DNA of 64,000 bases, from positions 7,840,914-7,904,913 of the forward strand of contig ML682067.1 in NCBI GenBank assembly GCA_007922195.1. Direction: 5' to 3'. The notes under the pieces were generated by a model, which was given only the letters and a program-made list of their open reading frames with translations, made no database searches and was not told the origin of the DNA. The stretch comes from Podocnemis expansa (lineage: Eukaryota > Chordata > Testudines > Podocnemididae). The translations under genes were made by a program, and so were the position numbers. Of the stretch, positions 45,471 to 56,831 are shown piece by piece; position 1 is the stretch's first letter, and each line of letters begins with the position of its first letter.

Positions 45471-47185
45471 ACCTTAATTCTAACCTTTCATAACTTTTGG
45501 GTGCTTGACTTTGCAATCTTTTTTTTTTAATTATGTAATATTCAGCGGAACCTCTTCTATCTTCACTGATAAGGAACTCCTCTGCCAGTTTCTTAACTTG
45601 TGACTCTGCGGTTTTTTGGTTAACAATCAAGTGGTGATAAACATTCAGGAGCACAACCTTCCATAAATGTACTGGAGGAAGTTGTTTCAAAATTCCTATT
45701 AGGTGGCAGTGCTCGTGCATCTCACTGCACCCATTTATGACTTTCTTTGCCTCATTACTGAGAGCCTGCAGAGGTGCTATGGCAAACTCATTTTGGACTG
45801 GGGGAGCATAATCTTACCCACACTATGACAGTCAGTAGCACTGACACATAATATCATTGCTACTTTTCTACTAACCTTCTCACTACTTCTAGAAGCAGTA
45901 ACTATTGGTGGTGATAGAGTTAGACACTATATTAGACATTATTTATAAAACAGCAGTTTTCATGTCTAACATTAAGTGCTAATAGTGATCCTGGCTGTTA
46001 CGCCTCTTTGACTGGGGTGGGAGTAATAGGATAACAGCTGCAAGCAAGAGTTGGGGAAAAAATATCTTTTGGTTTTATGTGGGACTGTGCTTTTACAGAG
46101 AAATTGCAATCTTAATCAGTCCAGGTCCATATCTAAAATATCTTAATTCCCAGGTTATCAAGAAAAATCCCAACATATTAAAGAGTTCTACAAGGATCTG
46201 ATCCTCAGTAAACACCAGTGTAGATCAGGAATGACCCCGCTGAAGTCACTTGCACTGTTACAATATGTCAAAAAGTCAGGTCTATCCTCTCTTCCTTAAC
46301 AAGATGATGGTATTGGGGGAAAAATATTGTAAACCTGTAGTTGCAATTCCCTGTGTTATTCCTGGTATAATAACTACAAAGTGGACTTTTTATTCTCACC
46401 ACCATAAAGATTTTCATCTAATAAAATAATTTGAATAATAGTTAAATCAAGACAGCATAAACTGAATATTGGTTGTCTTTTTGTAAACAGTGTTCTTGAT
46501 CAAGAATAACTATTCCCGTGTTGCTTCAGTGATTAACTGTTATATCAATTGTTAGGAACAAGATTTTAGACAAATTTTCCTTTTGACATCTAACATGTTT
46601 GGAAAAAATGACGAAACAGCATTATGGGTGGCTCAGTTTAAAAGAAACATGGAAGGAAGCCTTGTGTTTTTAGTCACTGACAGACAGGTTGATTTCTTTA
46701 AAAAAAAATAAAAATTCATCAATATGGCTGGGAAATATTCTGTGATAACCTTCAGTTGTTATGGTACTTATCTGAAGTTTGGGTAACAGAAAACAAAAGA
46801 AGCATGGCAGGCAATATTCTATATTTGTTAGTTTTGGAGAGTAAATAAAATCTATTCATTTGTATAATGGGTAGGGGGATTGTTCAGTAAAACATAGCTG
46901 AATAAACATGTCCAGAGACACAAGAAGAATCTGTGTCAGCTAGCTGAAACAAATATAGTTCTATATGTGTCTTCAGCGATGTTAATACCTGCTCACAAAA
47001 TTATTCCAATTAGTTATCAAGCTGCAGGAATCTTCAATCTGTCTGATTGCTGGATGCAAAGTCTGCCCTTTTTCTCTCGTTCTTCTGAAACCAGGAATTA
47101 TAGTTCAGAATTATGTTGGCCATTGTGATGGGCTTTAGTCATATAGCAATAGTGTTGTAGTTAATGACACACTTGGAGGAAGAAC
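45471..47185. other. No gene seen
   Basis: An 88-codon frame (45454-45720, -) has no recognisable domain. The rest is AT-rich. Confidence 0.35.
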
Positions 47186-47189
47186 AAGA

Positions 47190-50080
47190 AAAGGAATGTG
47201 TTCGAAAATAGAGCTTACTGAGGAAGGAGTGTCCCATCTTGCAAAACCCTTTGAGATTTCAATTATTTTCCTTCAAAATACAGTAATACCAGGGTACAAA
47301 ATATATAGAAATGGCAGAGTTGGTCATGGTCATGAGGGAGTATATATAAAAGAAAGCATGGAGTTAAATTTAGTAAAAATTCTTAAATGATCAAACTCTA
47401 CCATACAATCTCTATGGATGGAAAGCCCATCCTTGGTAATAAAAGTGTAACAATAGCAATATAGTGCCAACCCTCTGACCAGATTGGTGATTGTGATTGT
47501 GAAATGCACAGAGAGATCAAAAAACCTACAAAATCAGAAAATTCAGTAATAATGGGGGATTTCAATTATCACCTGTATTGACTGGAAACATGTCAGCTCT
47601 GGATGCGATACAGAGATTAAATTTCTAGTCACTTTAATGACCTGTTCTTGGAGCATCTAGTTCAGGAACCCATAAGAAGAGATCAATTCTTAATGTAGTC
47701 CTAAGTGGCACACAGGATCTAGTTTAAGAAGTGAATAATGCTGAAGCCATTCAGTAATAGGAACCATCATGTAATTAATGTAGTATGATTTTAGGAGGTG
47801 AAATACCAAAGGAAACCACCCCCATAGCATATAATATCAAAAAAGCTAACTAGACAAAAATGAGAGAGCAAGTTAAAAGCCAATTAAAAGGAACAATCAT
47901 AATATTGAAATACCTGCAAGGTGTATGGCAACAAATTATATGGATACTTTTATTTGATTTAGGGGTAAGAGGACCAAAAAGTTCCACTATGGTTAAACAA
48001 CAGAGTAAAAGAACTTATGGGCAAAAAGGCATCTTTTTAAAAATTAGAAATTAAATCCTATCAAGGAAAATAAAAGGGGCCATAAACTCTGGCAAGTGAA
48101 GTATAAATGTATAATTTGGCAAGCCAAAAATGAATTTGAAAAGCAACTAGAAAAGACACAAATTAACAGAAAAAAATTGTAGGTATATCAGAAGCAGGAA
48201 GCTTGCCAAATTATCAATGGGATCACTGAATGACCAAGATGCTAAGGAACGCTCAGAGAAGACAAGGATGTTGCAGAGAAGCTAAATGAATTCTTTGCAT
48301 CAGTTATTACTGCAGAGTATGTGGAGAGATCCCCACATTTGAGTTATTCTTCTGAGGTGAAAAATCTGAGGAACTATCCCAGATTAACGTGTGTTTAAAG
48401 GAAATTTTCAAACATATTGATAAATTATGCAGTTATAAGTCACCAAAACCATATAATATTCTTAAGAAACTCAATATGAAATTACAGAACCACTGACTGT
48501 GATATGTAAACTATCCCTTAAATCAGCCTGTGTACCAGATGATTAAAAGATAGCTGATGAAATGCTGATTTTTTTTAAAGAATCCGAAGACAATGCTGAC
48601 AGTTGTAGGATACTTTTAGACCAGTAAACCTGATTTCAGTATCTAGCACATTGATTGAAACAACTATAAAGAACAAAATTATCGGACACTGAGCCCTAGT
48701 CTACACTTACTGGACCTTTTGGCAGCAGTTGACAGCAGACACGCAAGGCATGTAAAATATCTTGCATATCGGCCGATGACTTTCGAAGCCACCAAGACAC
48801 ACTAGGGGAACCTGACTGCAAATGCCTTGTGGTTGGCTTTCAGCAACTCCAGTTCCAGGGCTGGAGTTGCTGAAGCAATTTCCAGAGCAATTCAGTCAGT
48901 TCATGCTCATGCTGAGTTGCGCCTGAAAGATCACCCTGATTGCAGCGAGTTTGCTGCTGTCAGTATAGACATACCCTTAGTTGAACACAGTGTGTTTGGG
49001 AGGAATCAAGAAGGTTTTATAAAGGGAAATTATGTGTCACCCATCTACCAGAATTCTTTAAGGTTGTTAATAAAAGGTGATCCAGTGAAAATAGTTTGCT
49101 TGAATATTCAGAAAGCCTGTGTCAAGGTTTGTCACCAAAGCCTCTCAAAAAAACCAGGGAATCATAGGATAAGAGGAAAGCTTTTCCCATGGACAAATAA
49201 CTTGTTAAAAGATAGAAAACAAAGAGCAGAAGTAAATAGTCAGCTTTCACAGTAAAAAGATGTAAATAACAAGGGACCCTAAAGATCTGTACTGGGACCA
49301 CTGCTGTTCAACATGCTCATAAATGATCTGGAAAAAGATGTAAACAGTAAGGTAGCAAAATTTGCAGACGATACAAAAATACCTAAGTCCAAGGCAAACT
49401 GTGAGGAGTTACAGAGATCTCACAAAGCTGGGTGAGTGGGCATTAAAATTGCAGATTAAGTTTAATGTTTATAAATAAAAAATAATGCACATCGTAAAAT
49501 ATAATCCCAATGGAGTATAAATTAGCAGCTACCATGCAAGACAGTAATCTGGGAGTCATTGTGGAGAGTTCTCTGAAAATATGTGCTCAATGTGCAATGA
49601 TAGTCAAAGAAGCTAAAAATGTTGGGAACCAATTAGAAAGGGGATAGATAAGATAAAAAATGTAATAAATCCATGGTATGCCAAAGCCTTGAACATCACC
49701 CTATCTCAAAAAAGATATATTAAAGATGTATTAAAATTGGAAAAAGTACAAAGAATGGCTACAAAAATTATTAGGGTTAAGGCCACCATATGAGAAGAGA
49801 TTAAAAAGACTAGGATTGTTCAGCTTAAAAAAAGACAGAGCTAAGGAGGGGATAGGATAGAGTAAACTGTGGAAAAATGAATAAGGAAGTGTTTACACCT
49901 TCATATAATACATGAATGTTAAGTAACCCAATGAAATTACTAGGCAGCAGGTTTAAAACAAATACAAAGAAGTACTTTCTCATACAACACATAGTCAACC
50001 TGTGGAACTCATTGGCATGGAATGTTTGAAAGGATTAAAGTATAGCTGAGTTTAAAAAAAGGATTAGATAAATTCATGGA
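47190..50080 (+). mobile_element. Old CR1-type LINE relic, split by a MITE
   Basis: Degraded endonuclease at 47190-47580 (translation includes MGDFNY at about 47553), then RT pieces: the equivalent of GF(T)KG near 49010-49030, LLFNMLINDLEKDV (about 49300-49345), and KFADDTK with FADD at 49361-49372. The C-terminal part near 49750-49830 ('atggctacaaaaattattagg') leads to a 3' end near 50080. It has many stops and frame shifts, so it is far older than the copy at 27.3 kb. Confidence 0.75.
48692..48978. mobile_element. MITE inside the CR1 relic
   Basis: Starts GCCCTAGTCTACACTTAC and ends GTATAGACATACCC. The CR1 coding similarity stops before it and resumes after it. A hairpin AGCAACTCCAG...CTGGAGTTGCT (11-bp arms) lies at about 48840-48871. 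No ORF. Confidence 0.6.
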
Positions 50081-50193
50081 CTGTTACAGAATGTCCAGAA
50101 AGATTGCCGTGTTTCCCTACTGTGTTTTTAATGTTACCATTCTTGATGTTTAAAAAGGGAAACACATCATTCTCCCAGAACATTCTGTAACAG
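50081..50193. mobile_element. 113-bp terminal-inverted-repeat element, unclassified
   Basis: CTGTTACAGAATGT at 50081 and ACATTCTGTAACAG ending at 50193 are perfect 14-bp inverted repeats, extended imperfectly inward. It begins directly after the CR1 relic's 3' end. No clear TSD was seen. Confidence 0.4.
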
Positions 50194-51131
50194 ATAGCTC
50201 ACTGCACTGCCAGGGTTTGGTGAGAGCACACACTGGAAATGGGGGTACCAGGTACCTGGTGTCCTAGGCAGATGTGTAGGTTAAAGGATTTAAGGCTCAA
50301 AGGCCAGGTAGAGAAGTTGCTTTTCTGTGCTTGCTATGGCCAAACACCTAGTTTCATGAGATTTTCCATGAAATGTTTTTCTCAAGTTACAGTTAGTTGC
50401 ACAACACTATGCAACACTTAATTGTCCAAAAAAGAGGAAACTCGGGTGAGTGCATGTAACCAGAAAGTAAAAAGGCAGCTGGGAAAGAAATGTCAACAGG
50501 CTGAAGGGTGAGGCAGGAGCAGAAAACTACATTTGGACTCTCTAATATGGTGAAAAAAATGGTCTCCTGGGCCTATTGACATGTCCTAAAGATACCCAAA
50601 CAGCCAAGGCATAACTCTGGGGATTATGTGACCACCCAGCCATGGGAGGGGGCCTTCCAGGACCAGAGAAAAGCAACCCATAATCAAGCCTATAACAGGA
50701 ACCACACCTCACAGCAGGAGTAGAGAAGTTGCCTTCGGCCTGCAATTGGAGTGTGTGCGCAGAGTAGCTTCTCCACCCCACTACACCTCCACATCTAAAC
50801 TGACTTTGGGATGGCCTCCCTTAGTTAGTTTAAGTATGACTGCAGGTTGAATGAGTGTGTGAGTTTGAGGTTTCCCCTGTTGCTTTTGTCTGGTCTCCTG
50901 TTGCTTTGAGCTGCCTAAACTCCTGTCATCTTAAATAACACATAAAAGTTATGGAGTGTTATATTCCAACTGGATGTCCAGCATCTCCACTCTTCTTACA
51001 ATCCCTAATATATGGGGAGCTTTGTCACCCTATACCACTGGGGAGATCGATATGGCTCAGAGGACTCGGAGAGACACAAGCCAAACAAGAATGAGGGGGT
51101 TGAGGTGGCACTCATATGGAGCATTAGAGTC
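50194..51131. repeat. LTR-like sequence, left part
   Basis: GC-richer, without a domain-bearing ORF. It may be the left portion of the same old LTR as 51543-51850, split by the MITE at 51135. The evidence is weak, because only the right portion shows similarity to the LTRs at 58.7 and 60.5 kb. Confidence 0.25.
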
Positions 51132-51134
51132 TCT

Positions 51135-51539
51135 GGCTACATTCACACACAGGGGGTTATTTCAATACAATTTGTTTCGAAACAACTTGTATCGAAATAA
51201 CCCCTTATTTTGCAATAAGTTAATTTGAATTAAGAAGATGTTAATTCAAATTAAGGAAAAAAGCTCAAAGCGAAATAGCATGTTCGGACAACAGTTATTT
51301 CAAAACGAGTCACCGTTGTTTCGAAACAACATGTTCTGACGGGATTGTTTTGAAACAATCGTTTCAAAACAACGTTGTTTCATCACCAAATGGGGTTTAA
51401 GTTATTTTGAAACAATGCCGTTGTTTTGAAACAACAGAACCTGTTGTTTTGAAACAACGGTACGTTGTGTGAACATGGCGTTTCTTATTTTGAAACAACC
51501 TCTGTAGTTTCGAAATAAGACTGCCATGTGAACACAACC
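51135..51539. mobile_element. Harbinger-type MITE, 405 bp, TSD TCT
   Basis: Ends GGCTACATTCACACAC and ATGTGAACACAACC, flanked by TCT (51132-51134 and 51540-51542). Densely packed TTTCGAAA/TTTCAAAA and AATTYRAATT motifs, no ORF. The two minus-strand frames 51397-51651 and 51402-51593 cross its boundary and are spurious. Confidence 0.8.
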
Positions 51540-51542
51540 TCT

Positions 51543-51850
51543 GTGCCAGAGCCTGAAGAAGTGAATGGGCCTGGGTACTATCTGCCTCACCAAAGGCTGC
51601 CAGTAGGTGGAGAGACTGTGGGTAAGTGGTGAATGGATGCTGCTGATGCAAATAGGCTGGCCGGGACTGGATTATACCCTAGAAGGTGGAACTCAAGGGA
51701 CTCAGCTGGAGGGCTGAAGTCCTGGCCAAGACCACAGAGAGATAGAGATCTGTGGGAGAGATGAAGCACTGACCGCTGGAAGAAACAGTTGCTTGAGCAA
51801 TTCCCCAGTACCAATACCAGGAAGCACCTGTCCAATGGGTCACATGCTGC
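51543..51850 (+). repeat. Diverged LTR end, related to the 58.7-61.3 kb element
   Basis: 'gagcaattccccagtaccaa' with 'accaggaagcacctgtccaatggg' parallels 'gctgaattccctagcaacacc' with 'accaggaggcacccatccagtggg' at 61270-61320. 'gactcagctggagggctgaag' parallels the segment at 59090. An older member of that LTR family. Confidence 0.45.
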
Positions 51851-52116
51851 AGTGCTCTTACAAAACCCAATAACCCCTGGGTAAAATGATCATGTGGACC
51901 TAACTAATGTGGGTGCTTAATCTCATTAACTTCCAACAGAATCGAGGCTCCAAAATGAATGTCATTTTTTAAAATGGGACCTGCCACTTTTGAAAAAGGC
52001 AAATGCTGAGAGAAGATGTTTATAAGCCTCAGTTTCCTGATGCTTTGGTCTCTTGGCAATAAAATTTTCCAAAAACAGAGGGACCTCCTCCTGTTGTGGT
52101 TTGCTTCAGTCTCTGA

Positions 52117-52543
52117 GGCTATGTCCACATATACATCATTATTTTGAAATAACCCCATGAGTTATTTCGAAATAAAATCCTTATTTCAAAATAAGTTAAT
52201 TCGAATTAATAGTTTGTTAATTTGAATTAAGGGAAAGCCTGCTTTTGAAATAGCCCTTGTTTCAAAATGGTTATTTCAAAACAAGGCCGTTCAGACATGT
52301 TCTTTCGAAACAGTTGTTTCGAAACAATGGTGTTGTTTCGAAACAAGGTGTCCGAACGCCATTGTTTCGAAACAACAGCTATTTCGATTAGATGCGAGGT
52401 TTAAAGGTTTTGAAATAACGGCTGTTATTTCTAAACAACGAGTCCCATTGTTTCAAAATAACGGTGCGTCATGTGGACATGCTGCTGCTTATTTTGAAAC
52501 AACTTCTATTGTTTCAAAATAAGAAGCCTGTGTGGACATACCC
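52117..52543 (+). mobile_element. Harbinger-type MITE, 427 bp, TSD TGA
   Basis: Ends GGCTATGTCCACA and TGTGGACATACCC, flanked by TGA (52114-52116 and 52544-52546). Interior of TTTCGAAA palindromes. Nearly identical, in opposite orientation, to 56384-56831. Confidence 0.85.
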
Positions 52544-52546
52544 TGA

Positions 52547-53302
52547 GTGTTTATGGCTGCTTTTAAAATAATTCATTCCTAGCCAGTGGCAGCCCCAAAT
52601 TGAATGGTTACAATCAAGTCACTGTAGCTCCAGAGCGAGCAACACTTTAACATCCGTATAGAAGCTTTTCCTTACTACTCCTCTCCCAAAGGCACAAATC
52701 AACCCTGGGTAACTCAGATTGCACCATTTTAATGAACTGATCTTGCTGTCTAAGGCATTCATTGTTTAAGCATTCACCTAACAGTATAAATAAATTTGAG
52801 TTGGGAGATGGTTTGTGAACTGCTCACTTTGATTGTTTATTCATAGAGTGAGACCAGTAACCTAAGTCACATGGTATTCAGTTCTTTTACAGGTTGACCT
52901 TTTAAACAGAAGGCTAGAGCTGCTTGAAAATCTGGTATATTTTTGAAAGTATTGGCAAAATCTGTGCCTTTGCTAGCTGAAAAGTTTTGAGATTGTGTCA
53001 ATTCTGCAGGAAAATAACTGTGAAAAATTCATGTTTAGTTTGAATTTTCAGGCAAATGAACGCCTGTCACAAATCCCTAAATTTCACCAGTTTTACAAAC
53101 ACTTGTTGTACAAACACTAGTGAGCAGTGAATATGGGACACTTGAGATCACAGCGAACCAAATCTGTTATTGTTTTCCTTTAAAACGGTTGTGAGTCTTT
53201 GTATTTATCAAGCTCTCTTTACAATAAAAAAAAAATTAGCTAATTCCTGTCTTCCTTAATGATTTTGGGAGCACTGTCTAGGTGTTGACATAAAGTAATA
53301 CT
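52547..53302. other. No gene seen
   Basis: AT-rich unique-looking sequence. Confidence 0.35.
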
Positions 53303-53303
53303 G

Positions 53304-53504
53304 GTTCAAACAAGGAGTTCTGTGGCACTGTTAAAGACAAACAAACATATTTATCACATGGACTTTTGTGGGAGAAAATCTGATGAAGTGGGATTTTCTC
53401 CCATGAAACTCATGAGATAAATTCATTTGTTAGTCTTTAAAAGTGCCACAGGACTCCTTGTTTGTTTTGCTGAGCTAAACTAACATGGTTACCCCTTTGG
53501 AACT
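53304..53504 (+). mobile_element. PLE-derived fold-back copy
   Basis: The left arm ACAAGGAGTTCTGTGGCACT ... TTTGTGGGAGAAAATC is the inverted copy of GGATTTTCTCCCATGAAACT ... AAGTGCCACAGGACTCCTTG. It then continues into the tail with 'gctaaactaacatggttaccc' and CTTTGGAACT. The two arms meet head to head near 53380, forming an almost perfect hairpin. A possible weak TSD is not convincing. Confidence 0.6.
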
Positions 53505-53509
53505 AATCC

Positions 53510-54812
53510 TATTTCTGCAAATTTATGCTCAATACTGATATAGCCCTTATGAATTCCTGGTGCTTAGTACCTTAGTAATTAACACTACAGACATAAAAAT
53601 AGATAGCTAATCCCTCCATCTTGAGTTATACTTCAGAAAAGAATATACTAATGATGTATAAATACTTTTGGCTGCCTACCTTCTTGATTTTTGTATCCAA
53701 AATACATTTACTCATGGTGAACAGATTCTCTCTCTCCCTTGTGGTGTTATCTACAGTCACTTTTTAAGTTACTAAAATCCATTTGCGCTTCATACTCTAC
53801 TTGTAGTAAGAGTCACTGAGAGGCCTGAACACACATATATAGCTTTGTATTGACTCTCAGTAACACTAATTTCTTTTAAAATTTGCTGCTGCAAGCAGGA
53901 TAAGTATGATAAGTGATTGCCATTGCTCTGAGAGCACGTATCTGAGATGTCACTAGCTCTCTTATGTAATTTTGAACTAAATATGACTGTGAAAGAGTTA
54001 AAATAATGCCTTGTCCTGTTATTGCTTCTAAATTTAAAATACCAGTACTTAGACAATAGTCTGTAATTTATAAGCCTCTATACTTCTCTCTCTCTTTTTC
54101 TGTTGGTGTGATAGGTGCATGAAACACCATGTCTTGTAAATATGTTTACTCACTCTCTAGATCCAGTTTATATACAACAGGAATTCTAATATAATTAGAT
54201 ACCAACTTCTGGCCAATTCACACCTCAATGTACTTTCTTTTACTGAAATTATTTATCATTATGTATTGAAGTAAATATCATTGCAATGCAAATAGTAAGG
54301 CTGGCAGATTTTTATCTAGCTAATGATTTGGTTGGTTGTTAGGGGAAAAAGCTCATTCAGAAGAACCTTGGGATTAACAAAGTATATTGTGGAGACAAGC
54401 TCTTTGAGGTAATGGAAAACAAGATCTTGAATCCAAAAGCTTTTCTTTCTCACAACACATTGAATTTCCCCAGATTGTTACCCATTCATTTGAACAAAAG
54501 GAAAATACTAACTTGTCTGTCTATTGTAACAAAAGTGATGTGTTATTGCATTTGTACTCAGTTTTCAATGTTAGTTATTTAGTCATCTTAAAAATGTCCT
54601 GCTTTTACAAGACATTTTTTTTCTTCTTGAAATAACATGTCATGTTATAGTCATGTTCTCCTTAAGCCTGTTGATAGGGAGTCACTAATTAAGAAAGGGG
54701 AATTAGAGAATCTAATACAAACAAAATAGTTTGAAAATTGTACCATATTGTGTCAAATTTAGAGCTTAAAAAAATCTTCAATATTTTTCACAAAAGCGCC
54801 TTCTTTCTCTCA
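53510..54812. other. No gene seen
   Basis: AT-rich unique-looking sequence. The 88-codon minus frame at 53790-54056 has no domain. Confidence 0.35.
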
Positions 54813-54857
54813 TAGACTCTAAGGTTAGAAGGGACCAACATGGTCATCTAGTCTGAC

Positions 54858-54970
54858 AAACTAAGATATTTCTTAGTTTGGATTAGGCAAAGCCTAGTGT
54901 AGCCAAGGGCTAAATCAGTCTGGACTAAGCTTCCTTACAGCAGACTGATTTGGTGCTGTAGACATAGTCT
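54858..54970. mobile_element. MITE fragment in CR1
   Basis: CR1 3' sequence is interrupted by a partly palindromic block with 'gtctggactaagc' and 'cagactgatttgg', ending GCTGTAGACATAGTC. The left terminus has no clear match. Confidence 0.4.
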
Positions 54971-55269
54971 TCGAGTCTCCTCTCATAAAGCAGGTTTTCC
55001 ATTCTGTGGTTCATCCTAGTTGCCCTTCTCTGCACCTCTTTTAGTTTTAATTCATCTTATTTAAACACGGGAGACCGGAACTGTTCATTGTTTTCCAGGT
55101 ATGAGGCCTTGTTATTAGTTCCTAATGCATGATTTTGCACTTTCCACTATTAAATTTCATCTTTTTTGTATTATTCCAGTTTCAAGATCAGATCTTTCTG
55201 TGTGATATTCTGATCATACTCTATATTGGCAGTACCTCCCAACTTAGTCTCATCAGCAAACTCTTTTAG

Positions 55270-55403
55270 TTCCAGAGGGGTAGCTGTGTTATTCTGTATA
55301 TAGGAAAAACAACAAAAGTCCTGTGGCACCTTAAAGACTAACAAGTGTCTTCAGACATAAACTTTTGTGAGCTGCAACCCACTTCATCAGATGCATGAAA
55401 TGG
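55270..55403 (-). mobile_element. PLE tail copy inside CR1
   Basis: TTCCAGAGGGGTAGCTGTG, then 'caaaagtcctgtggcacctt' and 'aaagactaacaagtg', is the complement of the PLE 3' end. The flanks AAACTCTTTTAG and AAACTTTTTAAA (9 of 12 alike) may be a decayed TSD. The CR1 sequence resumes right after. Confidence 0.6.
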
Positions 55404-55884
55404 AAACTTTTTAAAGCACACTCTCACTTTTTGTGCCAAGGTCAGTAATAAAAAGGTTAAATAAGATTGATCCCAGGACTTATCCCTGAGGAACTTGATT
55501 AGTAACCTCACTCCAGCCTTATAGTTCACCTTTTAGTATGACCCTTTGTAGTATCTATCCACTTTAACCAGCTCTTTTCTGACCTTTTCATTTGCATATT
55601 AATTCTAATCTTTTTGAATCCAAGTAATAATTCCCCTTGTGCGATGGTATTGTATGTCTTACTGAAATTTTTGTAAATTATATACGCTGTATTCCCTTTG
55701 TCCAAAAATTCTGTTATCATCTCAAAGAAGGAGATTGGGTTGCTCTGCCTCAATCTAACTTTTGTAAAGCCATGTTGCATTTTATTTCAATTACCTTTAA
55801 CCTCAATGTCTTTAACTACTTTCTCTGTCAGAGATTTTTTCCAAGACCTTGCATACTACTGAGGTTAAACTAACAGGCCCAAAT

Positions 55885-55930
55885 CTGTCAGTCTTAAAGT
55901 GCCACAAGACTCCTTGTGTTTTTTTTCCCC
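55885..55930 (+). mobile_element. Short PLE tail fragment inside CR1
   Basis: 'ctgtcagtcttaaagtgcc' and 'acaagactccttgtg' plus a T run match the PLE end and interrupt the CR1 RT region. Confidence 0.5.
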
Positions 55931-56383
55931 CCTAATTACCTAAATCAGTTTTTTTCCCTTTCTTAAAAATAGGAACTGTGTTGGCAGTTCTCCAGTCATA
56001 TGGTACAGCCTCTGAGTTTACAGATTCATTAAAAATCCTTCCTAGCAGACTTTCAATTTCATGTGCCAGTTCCTTTAATATTGTTGGATGGAGATTATTT
56101 GGGTCTCCTGATTTAGTCCCATTAAGCTGTTCATGTTTGGTTTCTATCTTACATGTGGTAATTTCTACTTCCGTATCCTCAGTTTCTTTAGCCATCCTAT
56201 CATTATCCCCAAGCTCATTGTTAGCCTCATTAAAAAAGGAGGCAAAATATTTGTTTATATTCAGCCATGCCCGGGCTCTCCTTAACCAGACCCACCCCAT
56301 CTTCAGTGTTTAGCAGGCCCATTTCTTTGTTTGTTTTCTTCCTATTTATATGGATATAGAATATTTCACTATTGGTACTCTCA

Positions 56384-56831
56384 GGGCATGTCCACAGAGG
56401 CTTCTTATTTCAAAACAACAGAGGTTGTTTTGAAATAAGAAGTGGCATGTCCACACGACGCACTGTTATTTCAAAACAATGGGACCCATTGTTTCGAAAT
56501 AACAGCTGTTATTTCGAAACCTTTAAACCTCACATCTAATTGAAATAGCCGTTGTTTCGAAACAGCTGTTTTGAAACAATGGCGTTCGGACACGTTGTTT
56601 CGAAACAACACCATTGTTTCGAAACAACTGTTTCGAAAGAACATGTCTGAACGGCCTTGTTTCAAAATAACCATTTCAAAACAAGGGCTATTTCAAAAGC
56701 AGGCTTTCCCTTAATTCGAATTAACAAACTGTTAATTTGAATTAACTTATTTCAAAATAAGGACTTTATTTTGAAACAACTCATTTTGAAATGGGTTATT
56801 TCAAAATAATGATGTATGTGTGGACATAGCC
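56384..56831 (-). mobile_element. Harbinger-type MITE, 448 bp, TSD TCA
   Basis: Ends GGGCATGTCCACA and TGTGGACATAGCC, flanked by TCA (56381-56383 and 56832-56834). By my count it has 17 TTTYRAAA sites, of which six retain TTTCGAAA and eleven are TTTCAAAA or TTTTGAAA. It is the inverted partner of 52117-52543. Confidence 0.85.

Larger units (their letters stand above)
54815..56380 (-). mobile_element. CR1 LINE relic with three small insertions
   Basis: The 3' terminus is at 54815 (complement of the 'tagactctaaggttagaaggg' block). Moving right: a MITE fragment (54858-54970), C-terminal remnants, the RT region (55180-56340) and PLE tails at 55270-55403 and 55885-55930. On -, 56300-55932 encodes a recognisable RT N-terminus (NNLHPTILKELAHEIESLLG; DWRTANTVPIFKKGKK) and 55780-55526 the segment with HGFTKV and FFEMITEFLD. 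In the FADD position the frame near 55245 reads FADE, so the second catalytic Asp is Glu. Several stops. Confidence 0.8.

Noticed and set aside
45454..45720. 88-codon minus-strand frame
   Set aside because: No recognisable domain, AT-rich low-complexity context, and adjacent to a CR1 relic.
48827..49255. 142-codon plus-strand frame
   Set aside because: It runs from inside a MITE into the CR1 relic, so it is a chance fusion.
56471..56674. 67-codon minus-strand frame
   Set aside because: Entirely inside the MITE; the translation is just the repeated palindrome.
51135..56831. CRISPR-like or satellite reading of the TTTCGAAA arrays
   Set aside because: Spacing is irregular, the motif is an 8-base palindrome inside elements with inverted ends and TSDs, and the rest of the window is vertebrate-type.
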